Origin: Cymbomonas tetramitiformis
Lineage: Eukaryota > Chlorophyta > Pyramimonadophyceae > Pyramimonadales > Pyramimonadaceae
Reading direction: 5' to 3'
Assembly: GCA_001247695.2 (NCBI GenBank)
Contig: LGRX02034710.1
Location: 1 to 64,000, forward strand
Length of the DNA: 64,000 bases
The notes beneath the pieces are model-generated. The model was not told the origin of the DNA, did no database searches, and saw only the letters and a program-made list of their open reading frames with translations. Position 1 is the first letter of the stretch. Each line of letters opens with the position of its first letter. The position numbers and the translations under genes were made by a program. Below, piece after piece: positions 1 to 9,880 of this stretch.

Positions 1-60
1 TTTCTGGGAATTGCAGGAATGAAGACCTAATTTATATATGCAAAATTACTCCAGAAATTA

Positions 61-248
61 TATAGGGGGTACGTAAACGTACAGGTGGGGAAAAAATAAT
101 CCCCAATCTTCGTGAACGAACGTATAAACTAAAACTTTGAAAACAACCCAATGCCCCCCCCCCCAACCCCCACCCCCCCTCCCCACTCCCCCTTTTTCGC
201 GTTAACGGATGAATTCATCATCCCCCGTACCGGCGGGGATCCGCCCCG
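61..248 (+). mobile_element. short non-autonomous element with shared left terminus
   Basis: Starts with the same left terminus (TATAGGGGG, GTACGTAAACGTAC, AGGTGGGGAAAAA) as the large gene-bearing elements at 3523, 7312, 16982 and 28906. It ends in a GC-rich inverted repeat (GGCGGG/CCGCC around 228-247) just before a flank starting ATTATATTATTAACGCAG, which is also the right flank of the elements ending near 6477 and 13588. There is no coding content: the middle is C-runs. Read as a deletion derivative (MITE-like) of that family; the right boundary is approximate. Confidence 0.5.
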
Positions 249-357
249 GATTATATTATTAACGCAGTCATTCATGGGTGACCTTACTCATTTCTACCGC
301 ACGCTGGGTACGTTTCAATTTTTATTTACAATACACTCGGGCTTCAATTCATATAAT

Positions 358-1125
358 GAGAAGTTCATGGTTTAGTGGCTACTTTGAAAACCATGGTTTT
401 GGCCCGACTGTCATCACTGCGTTCACGGACACGATGGGCAGATCGTTCGATCCCACGCTTCTGTGCATTTTTTTGATCGTGTACCCAATAAGTAGCCTCC
501 AAACCGTGGTTTCGCGAAACTGTGGTTTCGCGAAACCACAGTTTCGGTTTTCATGGTTTTCTCCAAAACCATGGTTTTGGAAAGGAATATTGTGTACACG
601 TCCGCGACAGCCTGTCTGCCGACGTGTCCCATCACGTAAGACAATTCTGAACCGTGGTTTCGCGAGACCACGGTTTGGGGGAACGTCAGCCATCGTCATC
701 CAGATGCATAATGTGAAAATCGAATTTAGGAAATCTGAAGATCGACTCGAACGCCCCGAGCTGATGAACGAAATCTGAAATCTGAAATCTGATGACCGAA
801 TGTCGAATTCAGATATCAATTCGACATTTGCTGACATCGTGATGGCATGGTATCGCGAAACCACAGTTTCCAAACCGTGGTATCCCGAAACCACAGTTTC
901 CAAAGCGTGGTTTCGCGAAACCACGCTTTTCAAACCGTAGTTTCGCGAAACCATGGTTTGGGGGAACGTGACACGCGATCAGCATATCCCCCGCCACCCA
1001 GGCGCCACCAGGCGGAATATTCGGGGGAATATCGCGAAAAGCGTGGTTTCGCGAAACCACGGTTTGTAAACCATGGTTTCGCGATACCACGGTTCAATAA
1101 GTAGCCACTAAACCATGAACTTCTC
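358..1125. mobile_element. foldback-type element with internal palindrome array
   Basis: Perfect 27-bp terminal inverted repeats: the left begins GAGAAGTTCATGG at 358, the right ends CCATGAACTTCTC at 1125. They are flanked by a 5-bp duplication ATAAT (353-357 and 1126-1130). The same locus without insertion is at about 6590-6615. The interior has about ten copies of a palindrome with core TTTCGCGAAAC, several extended to TGGTTTCGCGAAACCA and flanked by further matching bases, so the element would fold into many hairpins. Long ORFs with repeated VVSRNH motifs on both strands are by-products of the palindromes. No transposase is encoded. Confidence 0.85.
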
Positions 1126-1542
1126 ATAATATGGATACAGCATACAGTGACACACTTCTCTATTTATGATTTGTATTGAATAGCAGCCGGCAGAAATGCT
1201 ATAAAACGAATGATTAGGCTACTACTTTTATGTCCCGCTCCGCCAAGGATCGACCTTTGGTCTTAAAATAGAAATATAGTGATCACTGTTTTTAACGATG
1301 TCACGATGCATCCATATAAATATGGAAATCTAAGTTGGGGCAGAAGCAAAGGATTTCTATGCCACGTGTATGGATAGCAACATAGCATTCACGGTTTCTG
1401 AATTCACGTTATATAAATCTCGGCCCATTTTGTTGCGCAATATCTATTTATAAGATCGCTTCCGGCGCAAGGATATTGACAGCACACTGTTCGATGGTCA
1501 CAACGGCATTGTTCACTGTTCACGACAGCGACAATTGAGTCC

Positions 1543-2829
1543 GATTCTATGGATTGGTGTCACGTCACGTCACGGTGCGTCGGCCGTCGACGACTGTCAC
1601 CAGTTTATAGAATGAACTTTTTCCATTAAGCCCTCCCCGACATGACGTAGATTCCCAATCGTAGGAAATATTCCTCCACATCAGAAATCGGAAAGACCGT
1701 GCGATTTTTCATCTGACCGGTGTGGTAAGCCTACTATCCCACCGTTGAGCGTTGACCCGGAAGGACCCTTTGAAACATGCGTCGGGCTGCTGTCCGCACA
1801 TGAATTTTGGCAATTACTTTGCAAATTTCGCAACAAGTATCACAACATTTTAAACATGTATTCACTGTGATATATGTGCGTCGTTTGACACTCGAAACGT
1901 AGCGAAAGAAGCCGTACTTCGCGTTTTAGGATGCTCGCCGGGAGTGAGTACCCTTGCGGTACTAAACGATTGCGTAGCGAGATGTACAGAGATGAGTCTC
2001 CGCCAAGTTTTCACGCAAAGTTAACTTAAGTTAACGTTGCGTGATAGCGCGTTTGGCGTTATTCCATCCGTATTCGCGGATGTGAGCAAGCCGCGAAGGG
2101 GGTTCGCATTGCGGACTTCAAACGCGTTTTGGGCATCCGCGTTTCTGCGGATGCTCAAGACAGCGACTGAAACTAACTTCATTACATACTTATAAAGTGT
2201 TGGAGAGAGTTGCACGCTGTTCGAACACTCATAAGTTTGAGACTGCAAAACGTTTGTTCCAATTGTCCCGTTTATAGCGGTACAATGATGAAAACGTGCG
2301 GGGATCTTTACGCACGCGCTCATCATGTCCAATAAAAAATTTCACTACGGAAAACACAATGAAAAGTATCATTACGAAGTTATAGGTCTTATAACTTCGG
2401 AATAATATCATAATCATAGGCTCACCGTAGCAGAAATATCAAGTTATTTCTTTGAAAGCGGTGCCTGGGACGCAACATCAGGCTGAAAAACAGAAAAGGC
2501 GAGAGTAGTTTCTCCGACGTGGCACGTAGATTTAGTCGGCAGAGAGTCGTCTCTCTCGAAAGCCGTCAAAAAAATCAGGCCTCCATTAGATCGAAGGATG
2601 CACAGAGCAAGGTCTGACCGAAAGTCGACGAAAGATGCTTCATGTCACGAGATGTCACGGCCAAACTATTCCGTCGACTCCAAAAACTCGGAAATGTTGG
2701 AGCGTGACATTGCCTGACATGCCCGTCGGCAGACGTCGACTTCCGTCGCCGCAGCCAATCAGCTTGCTGTGATCAAAAAACTGCCGACGCCGACTACAGT
2801 CGGGTAACCTGACACCAAACCATAGAATC
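1543..2829. mobile_element. 1.29-kb non-autonomous inverted-repeat element
   Basis: A 20-bp terminal inverted repeat (left GATTCTATGGATTGGTGTCA at 1543-1562; right its complement at 2810-2829, one mismatch) interrupts block X. Copy 2 of the block (around 6975-6990) is uninterrupted. The left flank (GACAATTGAG) resembles the target GACTTGAG on the right, suggesting a decayed 8-9-bp target duplication as in hAT or Mutator-like transposons. The interior has a cluster of short hairpins and no credible protein. Confidence 0.65.
1949..2399. repeat. cluster of short hairpins
   Basis: Within the 1543-2829 element: AGTACC/GGTACT around 1950; a near-perfect 30-nt palindrome centred on TTAACTTAAGTTAA at 2013-2042; CATCCG/CGGATG near 2067; GCATCCGC/GCGGATGC at about 2133-2154; and CGAAGTTATA/TATAACTTCG at 2375-2399. 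No ORF here looks coding. Confidence 0.6.
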
Positions 2830-3004
2830 AGCCTGAACGACTTGAGCGTAACGTTGCGTGCTTTTTTATATAAATCAAATAATCAATTTATTCCTGTTTA
2901 TATTTTTCATTATCCACTGATGACCTGAATTATATTATTGACGCAGGGTGAAGTGATTTGTAAAATATGTGCCGTGTCACGTAGTCACATGGCTGATATA
3001 ATGG

Positions 3005-3430
3005 CTTCAATTCATATAATATGGATACAGCATACGTAGTACAGCATACGATTTGGGCGTCAAAAACGCACTGTTAATTTCGCACTGTTAAAGGGCTGAA
3101 TTTTCTGAATCCCTTCAATTGCCATGAATGAGGACCTAATTTATATATGCATTTTATACACAATAGCTTCAATTCATATAATATGGATACAGCATACGTA
3201 GTACAGCCTACGATTTGGGCGTCAAAAACGCACTGTTAAAAACGCACTGTTAAAGCACTGAATTTTCTGAATCCCTTCAAGCAATCCTGGAATTGCCATG
3301 AATGAGGACCTAATTTATATATGCATTTTTATACACAATGGCTTCAATTCATAGAATATTAATACAGCATACGTAGTACAGCCTACGATATGGGCGTCAA
3401 AACCGCACTGTTAATTTCGCACTGTTAAAG
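3005..3430 (+). repeat. tandem 160-180-bp repeats, 2.5 copies
   Basis: Units start CTTCAATTCATA at 3005, about 3167 and 3342, each followed by a GTAGTACAGC motif, 'gatttgggcgtcaa' and a CACTGTTAA motif. The same unit is amplified at 14800-15660. Non-coding. Confidence 0.8.
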
Positions 3431-4156
3431 GGCTGAATTTTCCCCCGATTTTTCAAAAGAGGGGGAATCTTCGATTTCATCTCCGATTTTTTCCCCAATA
3501 TGCAAAATTACTCCAGAAATTATATAGGGGGTACGTGAACGTACAGGTGGGGAAAAAATAAATCTCTTATCCAAGGGGACATATCAATTCCTAGCACACA
3601 CACTTATGTGAGCCAAATAGTGCACATGATCTTAATGTATGGTTGGTAATTGCATGTCAATTTGATAATTAAGAATTCAGGAATAGCATTTGCTGAAAAT
3701 GGATGGCACTTTGTAAAGTATGTGTTATCAATTTAGCAAATTAGGAAGTAGGTGTTATCAATCTAGCAAATTATGAGGAAATGGATTAATTAAATGATTA
3801 ATATTTATATGCATAATAAGTATGCCGACGGTCATAACAATCCATATATATGTGTATACTTGTATAAGGAACAAATGAGAAAATAGATGCATAAGAAAGC
3901 ATTTAAATATATGCATTCGCTTTATATTTGCATATCTAAATTGGTGTGCATTGGAATTAAACTATGAATTTAGGAAAGGTACCAAGAATTGGTTCGTAAG
4001 GTGAATGAAGCATATCACATCTGGTCGAAATCACATTTGTAATGAAAGCGTGGTTATATCTATACATTTGAATAAAAGTGTGGTATCTACACACATTTTT
4101 TGTTCCATACGTTAGTTACTATAAGGCAATGTCACTACTAGTGAAGCAAGGTGTTA

Positions 4157-4577
4157 TCAGTCTAAAAATTCTTCACATCCCGAGGAATCAGAATCACTAT
4201 ATTTCTCTATCTCGTCTTTATCTATTCGGTCACCATTAGCGTTCATCTTGCAGCCCGTATTGTTTTGGGTAGGTCGGCGTCTCCTCTTCTTCCGCACCGG
4301 TTGGTTCGTTTTTTCATCAATCACTGGTTTGTCATCTTTAACTAATATGGGCATTGGTTGATGAGGCGCATCAAGTAAGACATATTCCAATTGCGTGGGT
4401 GTGCCTTGGTTGGGGGGTTTTGCAGAATACCACCTTGTGGTCCAGAAGCTATGAGGCTGGCAATGTCTGGAGCATAATGATATAAATCTGCTGAGACCTC
4501 ACACTTAGACTTCAAGACTGATATTGCCAACTGGCGCACCCTGTATTCCTCTACTGCAACGGAGCTCATAAAGTTTG
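4157..4577 (-). pseudogene. gene A remnant A1 (3' exon fragment, frameshifted)
   Basis: Matches the 3' exon of gene A2 (7903-8616) from the conserved FMSSVAVEEY segment to the acidic C-terminus ending GCEEFLD. Relative to A2 a 4-bp deletion near 4353 (A2 reads GTTGATTCATGAGG, here GTTGATGAGG) shifts the frame, so the lysine/arginine-rich tail (RKKRRRRP, nuclear-localisation-like) is out of frame with the conserved part. Upstream of about 4577 the homology stops abruptly inside the exon, and unrelated sequence continues to about 4900. No function is known for the family. Interpreted as dead. Confidence 0.7.
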
Positions 4578-5071
4578 CACATAAGACTCGTGACAAGACA
4601 GTCTTCGAGCAACGGATCGAATAGGATGGTCCTAACGCGAAGTTGCAGACGATGGAATATGCGTGGGTATAGCGTTTGATCTGGATGTTAGAGTCAGAGG
4701 TATAGACAGCCGCCATCGGCGAACTATTTGATATTCAACGGTAAAATCCGATTGCAGCGCATCGATACAGTATATGGGGGTTGCTCTTGAGACAATCGTT
4801 AATCGTAATTGTGATTATAACATTATAAAGTTGATGTCATTTACGAAAATCGATTTCTCACTAAATTATCTTTAAGTTGCATATGAACCGGCACATATTA
4901 TCAGGGTTCTTAAAAATTGTGCTTTACATTTCACATTACACATTAAACCAGGCTAAATAAAAAAACAAAAAAACAATTTTTTTGAACACTTACAATTATA
5001 TAAAATATATTCAAAAGTGTTCACATGGCAAGTCTATGGCATGTTCACATGCCAAGTCTAATATCCTATAT
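4578..5071. other. non-coding spacer between A1 and B1
   Basis: Sequence not shared with D2, where a different, shorter junction (8617-8653) made of CACATTACA repeats joins A2 to B2. A related CACATTACACATTA run is at about 4930-4945, marking the likely deletion junction. No coding signal seen. Confidence 0.5.
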
Positions 5072-5902
5072 CTATTTCCCAGCTGCCCTGCCGCGTGCGG
5101 CCTTGCCCTTTGGCGCATTCTCCAATAAATTGACTGCTGCAGCCACCGCTGGTTCAGGTTCCGCTTGCGGTGCTGCAACTGCGGCTGTCGGAACGATGGG
5201 AGCTGCTGAGGCCCCAGCGCTAGGCGTTGCTGTGGCAGCGACGCCAGGTGGGAAGAGAGACACCGGTGTCACCGAGGGAGTCGATGAGGCAGATTTCGTT
5301 TTCTTGAAAGGCGGAGGAGTGTACTCCTCCGCCGCATCGTCCTCACCGAATACCTTGTAGTTGGAACGCCATGTTGGTGGCGCCCCAAACTCCACGGTGA
5401 AGTCATCTGGCAGCTTCTGCACCAAAGGCTGCAGAAAGGCAGGCGACAGAATGGTGAGAGAAACCTGTGCAATGTTGCGGTTTCTCTCATATTCTGACGC
5501 CTGCTTGACAAGCACCGTCTCAGGGCTTATCAAGAGACGATAAGCACCTGAGGCGGAGTTGTACGCCATCTGCAAACAGCACCAGTGAACATTTGTCAGT
5601 AAAAACATTAATTATTCCACACCCAAAAGAATTCAAACTGAAAAATCACAACAAAAAAAACTTACCAGCGATGTAAAAAGGCCCGTATCCCATGCTACAG
5701 CTCCCATGGGGACACCGTCATACGACGTCAGGAAAATCGTGACCATGGTCTTAGGGGCCATACCCTTCGACCGCCCCTCAGTGGCATTGGTGGTCATGGC
5801 TACCAACACCTCTGGTTTCCCTAAGGAGGCAGCGGTTTCGCCATTCGCGACCTTCTCCATGAGGTCCATACCCGACATTTGCGTGAAAAGTGCTTGAGAC
5901 AT
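5072..5902 (-). CDS. gene B1: OB-fold/RPA-like protein, 2 exons
   Basis: Exons 5902-5666 and 5569-5072, joined across a 96-bp GT-AG intron (donor CTG|GTAAGT, acceptor TTTGCAG|ATG) in frame, give 244 aa starting MSQALFTQ. Residues about 28-115 fit an OB-fold ssDNA-binding layout (strands KTMVTIFLTSYDG and GAVAWD, then a Tyr-rich strand GAYRLLIS), followed by a conserved segment with RNIAQVS and PPTWRSN. An acidic patch, TPPPFKK and an Ala/Pro-rich linker lead to a basic C-terminus (KGKAARGRAAGK). The architecture matches paralogue B3 (25465-26525). A role in binding single-stranded DNA during element replication is inferred from the fold and from its linkage to a helicase gene in D3. The start is fixed by the same MSQ start in B3. 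Confidence 0.7.
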
Positions 5903-6479
5903 AACGTGTGGTTTAAAGAGTAGTAACGGTTGGAAGGTAAGTTGTCAAAGTCGAATGAATGAGTTTTGAATCTTAACATCACTTGTGACGGCATATATAT
6001 AGGCGATGGCGGTACTAGATAGTTCATTGCGGTGCAATCAGGAACACGGCGATTTTGGCACCATATTCATTTTGATTTTTAAAACAACATTTTCATTGGG
6101 TAAAGTTTTGGTGCGAGCCAAGATTGGATAACAACTTTGGGAATTAGATTTGGCAACTATTTCCACCAACGGCGTCAATTTAAGGACCATGTGATAGACC
6201 ATCACAATCATGGCGGCGATGTTGCCACCGCACATTAATTTTGTTTTTTTAGCATTTTCATTGGAGCGTAGTTTTGGTTAAAGTCGCGATTGGATTCACC
6301 TTTTAGATGAGATTGGGTAACGCATTTTCCACCAACGGTGTCAATTTAAGGACTATGTGATAGGCCCATTAATGATTTGCATGCCTCGAAAACCTACATG
6401 TTATTATTGTCCAAATTACAGGTGTCTTTCGGGCTGAGTAGATAGGGGGGGTAACCGGACCAGACCCCCCCCCCGCTCC

Positions 6480-7311
6480 TGAATTATACTATTCCTGAAT
6501 TATATTATTAACGCAGTCATTTATGGGTGACCTTACTCATTTCTACCGCACGCTGGGTACGTTTTAATTTTTATTTACAATACACTCGGGCTTCAATTCA
6601 TATAATATGGATACAGCATACTTCTCTATTTATGGTTTGTATTGAATAGCAGCCGGCAGAAATGCTATAAAACGAATGATTAGGCTACTACTTTTATGTC
6701 CCGATCCGCCAACGATCGACCTTTGGTCTTAAAATAGAAATATAGTGATTACTGTTTTTAACGATGCCACAATGCATCCATATAAATATGGACATCTAAA
6801 TTGGGGCAGAAGCAAAGGATTTCTATGCCACGTGTATGGATAGCATTCACTGTTTCTGAATTCACGTTATATAAATCTCGATCCATTTTGTTGCGCAATA
6901 TCTATTTATAAGATCGCTTCCGGCGTAAGGGTTATTGACAGCACACTGTTCAATGGTCACAACGGCATTGTTCACTGTTCACGACACTTGAACGACTTGA
7001 GCGTAACGTTGCGTGCTTTTTGATATAAATCAAATAATCAATTTATTCCTGTTTATATTTTTCATTATCCACTGATGACCTGAATTATATTATTGACGCA
7101 GTGTGAAGTGAATTGTAAAGTATGTGCTGTGTCACGTAGTCACATGGCTGACACAATGGCTTCAATTCATAGAATATGGATACAACATACGATTTGGGCG
7201 TCAATTTTTGCACTGTTAAAAGCACTGAATTTCATCCGTCCTTGCAAGCATTTCTGGGATTTGGCAAGAATGAGGACCTAATTTATATATGCAAAATCAT
7301 TTTAAGAATTA
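6480..7311 (+). repeat. dispersed repeat block X, copy 2 (uninterrupted)
   Basis: Between elements D1 and D2. It supplies the empty-site sequences for the insertions at 358-1125 and 1543-2829. Non-coding; ends with one unit of the 'cttcaattcata' repeat. Confidence 0.75.
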
Positions 7312-7902
7312 TATAGGGGGTACGTAAACGTACAGGTGGGGAAAAAATAAATCTCGTATCCAAGGGAACATATGAATTCCTAGCACACACACTTATGTGA
7401 GCCAAATAGTGCACATGATCTTAATGTATGGTTGGTAATTGCATGTCAATTTGATAATTAAGAATTCAGGAATAGCATTTGTAAAGTATGTGTTATCAAT
7501 TTAGCAAATTAGGAAGTAGGTGTTATCAATCTAGCAAATTATAAGGAAATAGAATAATTAAATGATTAATAATTATATGCATAATAAGTATGCCAATGGT
7601 CATAACAATCCATATATATATGTGTATACTTGTATAAGGAACAAATGACAAAATAGATGCATAAGAAAGCATTTAAATATATATATTTGGGGTGCATTGG
7701 AAGTAAACAATGAATTTAGGAAAGGTACCAAGAATTGGTTCGTAAGGTGTATGAAGCATATCACATCTGGTCGAAATCACATTTGTAATGAAAGCGTGGT
7801 TATATCTATACATTTGAATAAAAGTGTGGTATCTACACATATTTTTTGTTCCATATGTTAGTTACTATAAGGCGATGTCACTACTAGTAAAGCAAGGTGT
7901 TA

Positions 7903-8616
7903 TCAGTCTAAAAATTCTTCACATCCTGAGGAATCAGAATCACTATATTTTTCTATCTCGTCTTTATTCATTCGGTCACCATTAGCGTTCATCTTGCAGC
8001 CTGTATTGTTTTGGGTAGGTCGGCGTCTCCTCTTCTTCCGCACCGGTTGGTTCGTTTTTTCATCAACCACTTGTTTGTCATCTTTAACTAATACGGGCAT
8101 TGGTTGATTCATGAGGCGCATCAAGTAAGACATATTCCAATTGCGTGGGTGTTCCTTGGTTGGGGGGTTTTGCAGAATTCCACCTTGTGGTCCAGAATCT
8201 ATGAGGCTGGCAATGTCTGGAGCATAATGATATAAATCTGCGGAGACCTCACACTTAGACTTCAAGGCTGATATTGCCAACTGGCGCACCTTGTATTCCT
8301 CTACTGCAACGGAGCTCATAAAGTTTTCTGGATCAATGGCATGTCCACCTTGCTTGACCATTTTTGCGTTGAAACCACAAAGGGCGTTTGTATGAACGGT
8401 TGCCTTCTTAGGTGTGTTGGTCAACAAATAGGTATGAACCAATGTCTCAGGGATGTGGGTGATATCACAGTCTAGCCAAATGATTACATAGTGGGTGTCT
8501 TGTGGGAGGTCTTCAGGTGCTAGTTCAACACACTTGGGGCAGAGGCTTCCTTTCAATGCACGAAGTTGCTGTTGGTAACTGAGGTTATGAAAAGGAAGCA
8601 AGATCACATTACACAT
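7903..8616 (-). CDS. gene A2, 3'-terminal part (5' truncated)
   Basis: A single open stretch of about 237 codons aligns with the last exon of the intact gene A3 (17514-20417): VILLPFHNLS matches GVVIPFSKLS, VIIWLDCDITHI matches AVIWRDGNLTHI, and GGHAIDPENF matches GGHAIDKDNF, followed by a shared RQLAISALKSK-type helix. Unlike A3 it continues into an 80-residue tail with a basic run (RKKRRRRP, nuclear-localisation-like) and an acidic Ser-rich end (YSDSDSSGCEEFLD). All upstream exons are missing: homology stops at the CACATTACA junction before B2. The apparent start Met is therefore probably not genuine. Frame is intact but expression is doubtful. Confidence 0.6.
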   Translation of the reverse strand: MCNVILLPFHNLSYQQQLRALKGSLCPKCVELAPEDLPQDTHYVIIWLDCDITHIPETLVHTYLLTNTPKKATVHTNALCGFNAKMVKQGGHAIDPENFMSSVAVEEYKVRQLAISALKSKCEVSADLYHYAPDIASLIDSGPQGGILQNPPTKEHPRNWNMSYLMRLMNQPMPVLVKDDKQVVDEKTNQPVRKKRRRRPTQNNTGCKMNANGDRMNKDEIEKYSDSDSSGCEEFLD

Positions 8617-9475
8617 TACACATTACACATTAAACCACGCAGATATCCTATATTCATTTCCCAGCTGCCTTGCTGCGCGTGGGCTTGCCCTTTGCCGCAT
8701 TCTCCAATAAGTTGACTGCTGCAGCTGGTGCAGGTTCCGCTTGCGGTGCTGCAACTGCTGCTGTCGGAACGATGGGAGCTGCTGAGGCCCCAGCGCTAGG
8801 CGTTGCTGTGGCAGCAATGCCAGTAATAAAGAGAGACACCGGTGTCACAGAGGGAGTCGATGAGGCAGATCTCGTTTTCTTGAAAGGCGGAGGAGTGTAC
8901 TCCTCCGCCGCATCGGTGTCGTCCTCACCGAATACCTTGTAGTTGGAACGCCATGTTGGTGGCGCCCCAAACTCTACGGTGAAGTCATCTGGCAGCTTCT
9001 GCACCAAAGGCTGCATGAAGGCAGGCGACAGAATTGTGAGAGAAACCTGCGCAATGTTGCGGTTTCTCTCATATTCTGACGCCTGCTTGACAAGCACCGT
9101 CTCAGGGCTTATCAAGAGACGATAAGCACCTGAGGCGGAGTTGTACGCCATCTGCAAACAGCACCAGTGAACATTTGTCAGTAAAAACATTAAGTATTCC
9201 ACACCCGAAAGAATTCAAACTTGAAAAATCACAACAAAAAAAAAACTTACCAGCGATGTAAAAAGTCCCGTATCCCATGCTACAGCTCCCATGGGGACAC
9301 CGTCATACGACGTCAGGAAAATCGTGACCATGGTCTTAGGGGTCATACCCTTCGACCGCCCCTCAGTGGCATTGGTGGTTATGGCTACCAACACCTCTGT
9401 TTTCCCTAAGGAGGCAGCGGTTTCGCCATTCGCGACCTTCTCCATGAGGTCCATACCCGACATTTGCGTGAACAG

Positions 9476-9727
9476 TGCTGAAATCTGTATAGGCAGCCCT
9501 GACTGGGAGTCCCGGTCAGGCCCCTATGACAGACTCCTAGGACCAACACTGGACTGCTGACTGATCTATAGGTTCGTGCTGTGACACACGCTGTGTCACA
9601 GGTAGGCTAGACTCCGAAACCGTCCGAGACCGTTCCGGGTATATCTAGCTTAGGGTTTATTTATCTTATGAGTTTATCCACACAGTTCGGGAGTTTCTGA
9701 TATCTAGTGAACTAGGATATTCCAGTA
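9476..9727 (+). repeat. E1 5' LTR
   Basis: 252 bp, begins TGCTGAAATCTG and ends GATATTCCAGTA; the same sequence is at 12768-13019. Related LTRs in reverse orientation lie at 42528-42773 and 47003-47256. Confidence 0.93.
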
Positions 9728-9880
9728 GGTCGTGGCCCCATCCACGCTTTTATTCCACTTGCTGATTTGGCCATGATTGGCTAAACGGCCGCTTGGAGAG
9801 GTGGTGCGCGCATGCGCGTTTGGGTGCGACTAGGAATTATGGTATGAATTGTTTGCGGTAAGCAACTGGGAGTGGCGGCC

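Larger units (their letters stand above)
249..3522 (+). repeat. dispersed repeat block X, copy 1 (interrupted)
   Basis: Non-coding block that recurs at 6480-7311 and 13589-15700. Recognisable landmarks are CTTCAATTCATATAATATGG, a stretch about ATTAGGCTACTACTTTTATG, and the tail CGACTTGAGCGTAACGTTGC. This copy is split by the foldback element at 358-1125 and by the inverted-repeat element at 1543-2829. Copy 2 gives the uninterrupted sequence for both. No convincing gene is seen; the ORFs here are short and not conserved between copies. Confidence 0.75.
3523..6477 (-). mobile_element. element D1: deletion derivative carrying A remnant and gene B1
   Basis: Bounded on the left by the shared 34-nt terminus at 3523 and on the right by a G7/C10 inverted repeat at 6446-6475, abutting the block X flank. 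It contains, on the minus strand, an intact two-exon B gene and a broken 3' fragment of gene A, with the same order and spacing as D2 (7312-13588). Between A and the left end (3560-4156) is A+T-rich non-coding DNA, repeated in D2 at 7350-7902. The zone right of B (5903-6440) contains two diverged copies of a roughly 150-bp unit (CCACCAACGG...GTCAATTTAAGGAC). The helicase gene of the larger copy is absent. Confidence 0.65.

Noticed and set aside
379..1127. ORFs of 65-191 codons on both strands in the foldback element
   Set aside because: They are translations of TTTCGCGAAAC palindromes (VVSRNH repeats) and are open on both strands; not genes.
2021..2332. 103-codon minus-strand ORF
   Set aside because: Lies across hairpins of a non-autonomous element and has no conservation or splice context.
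2375..2399. Resemblance of CGAAGTTATA...TATAACTTCG to loxP arms
   Set aside because: Only ten bases match, the arms are in inside-out order and the spacer differs; a chance inverted repeat.
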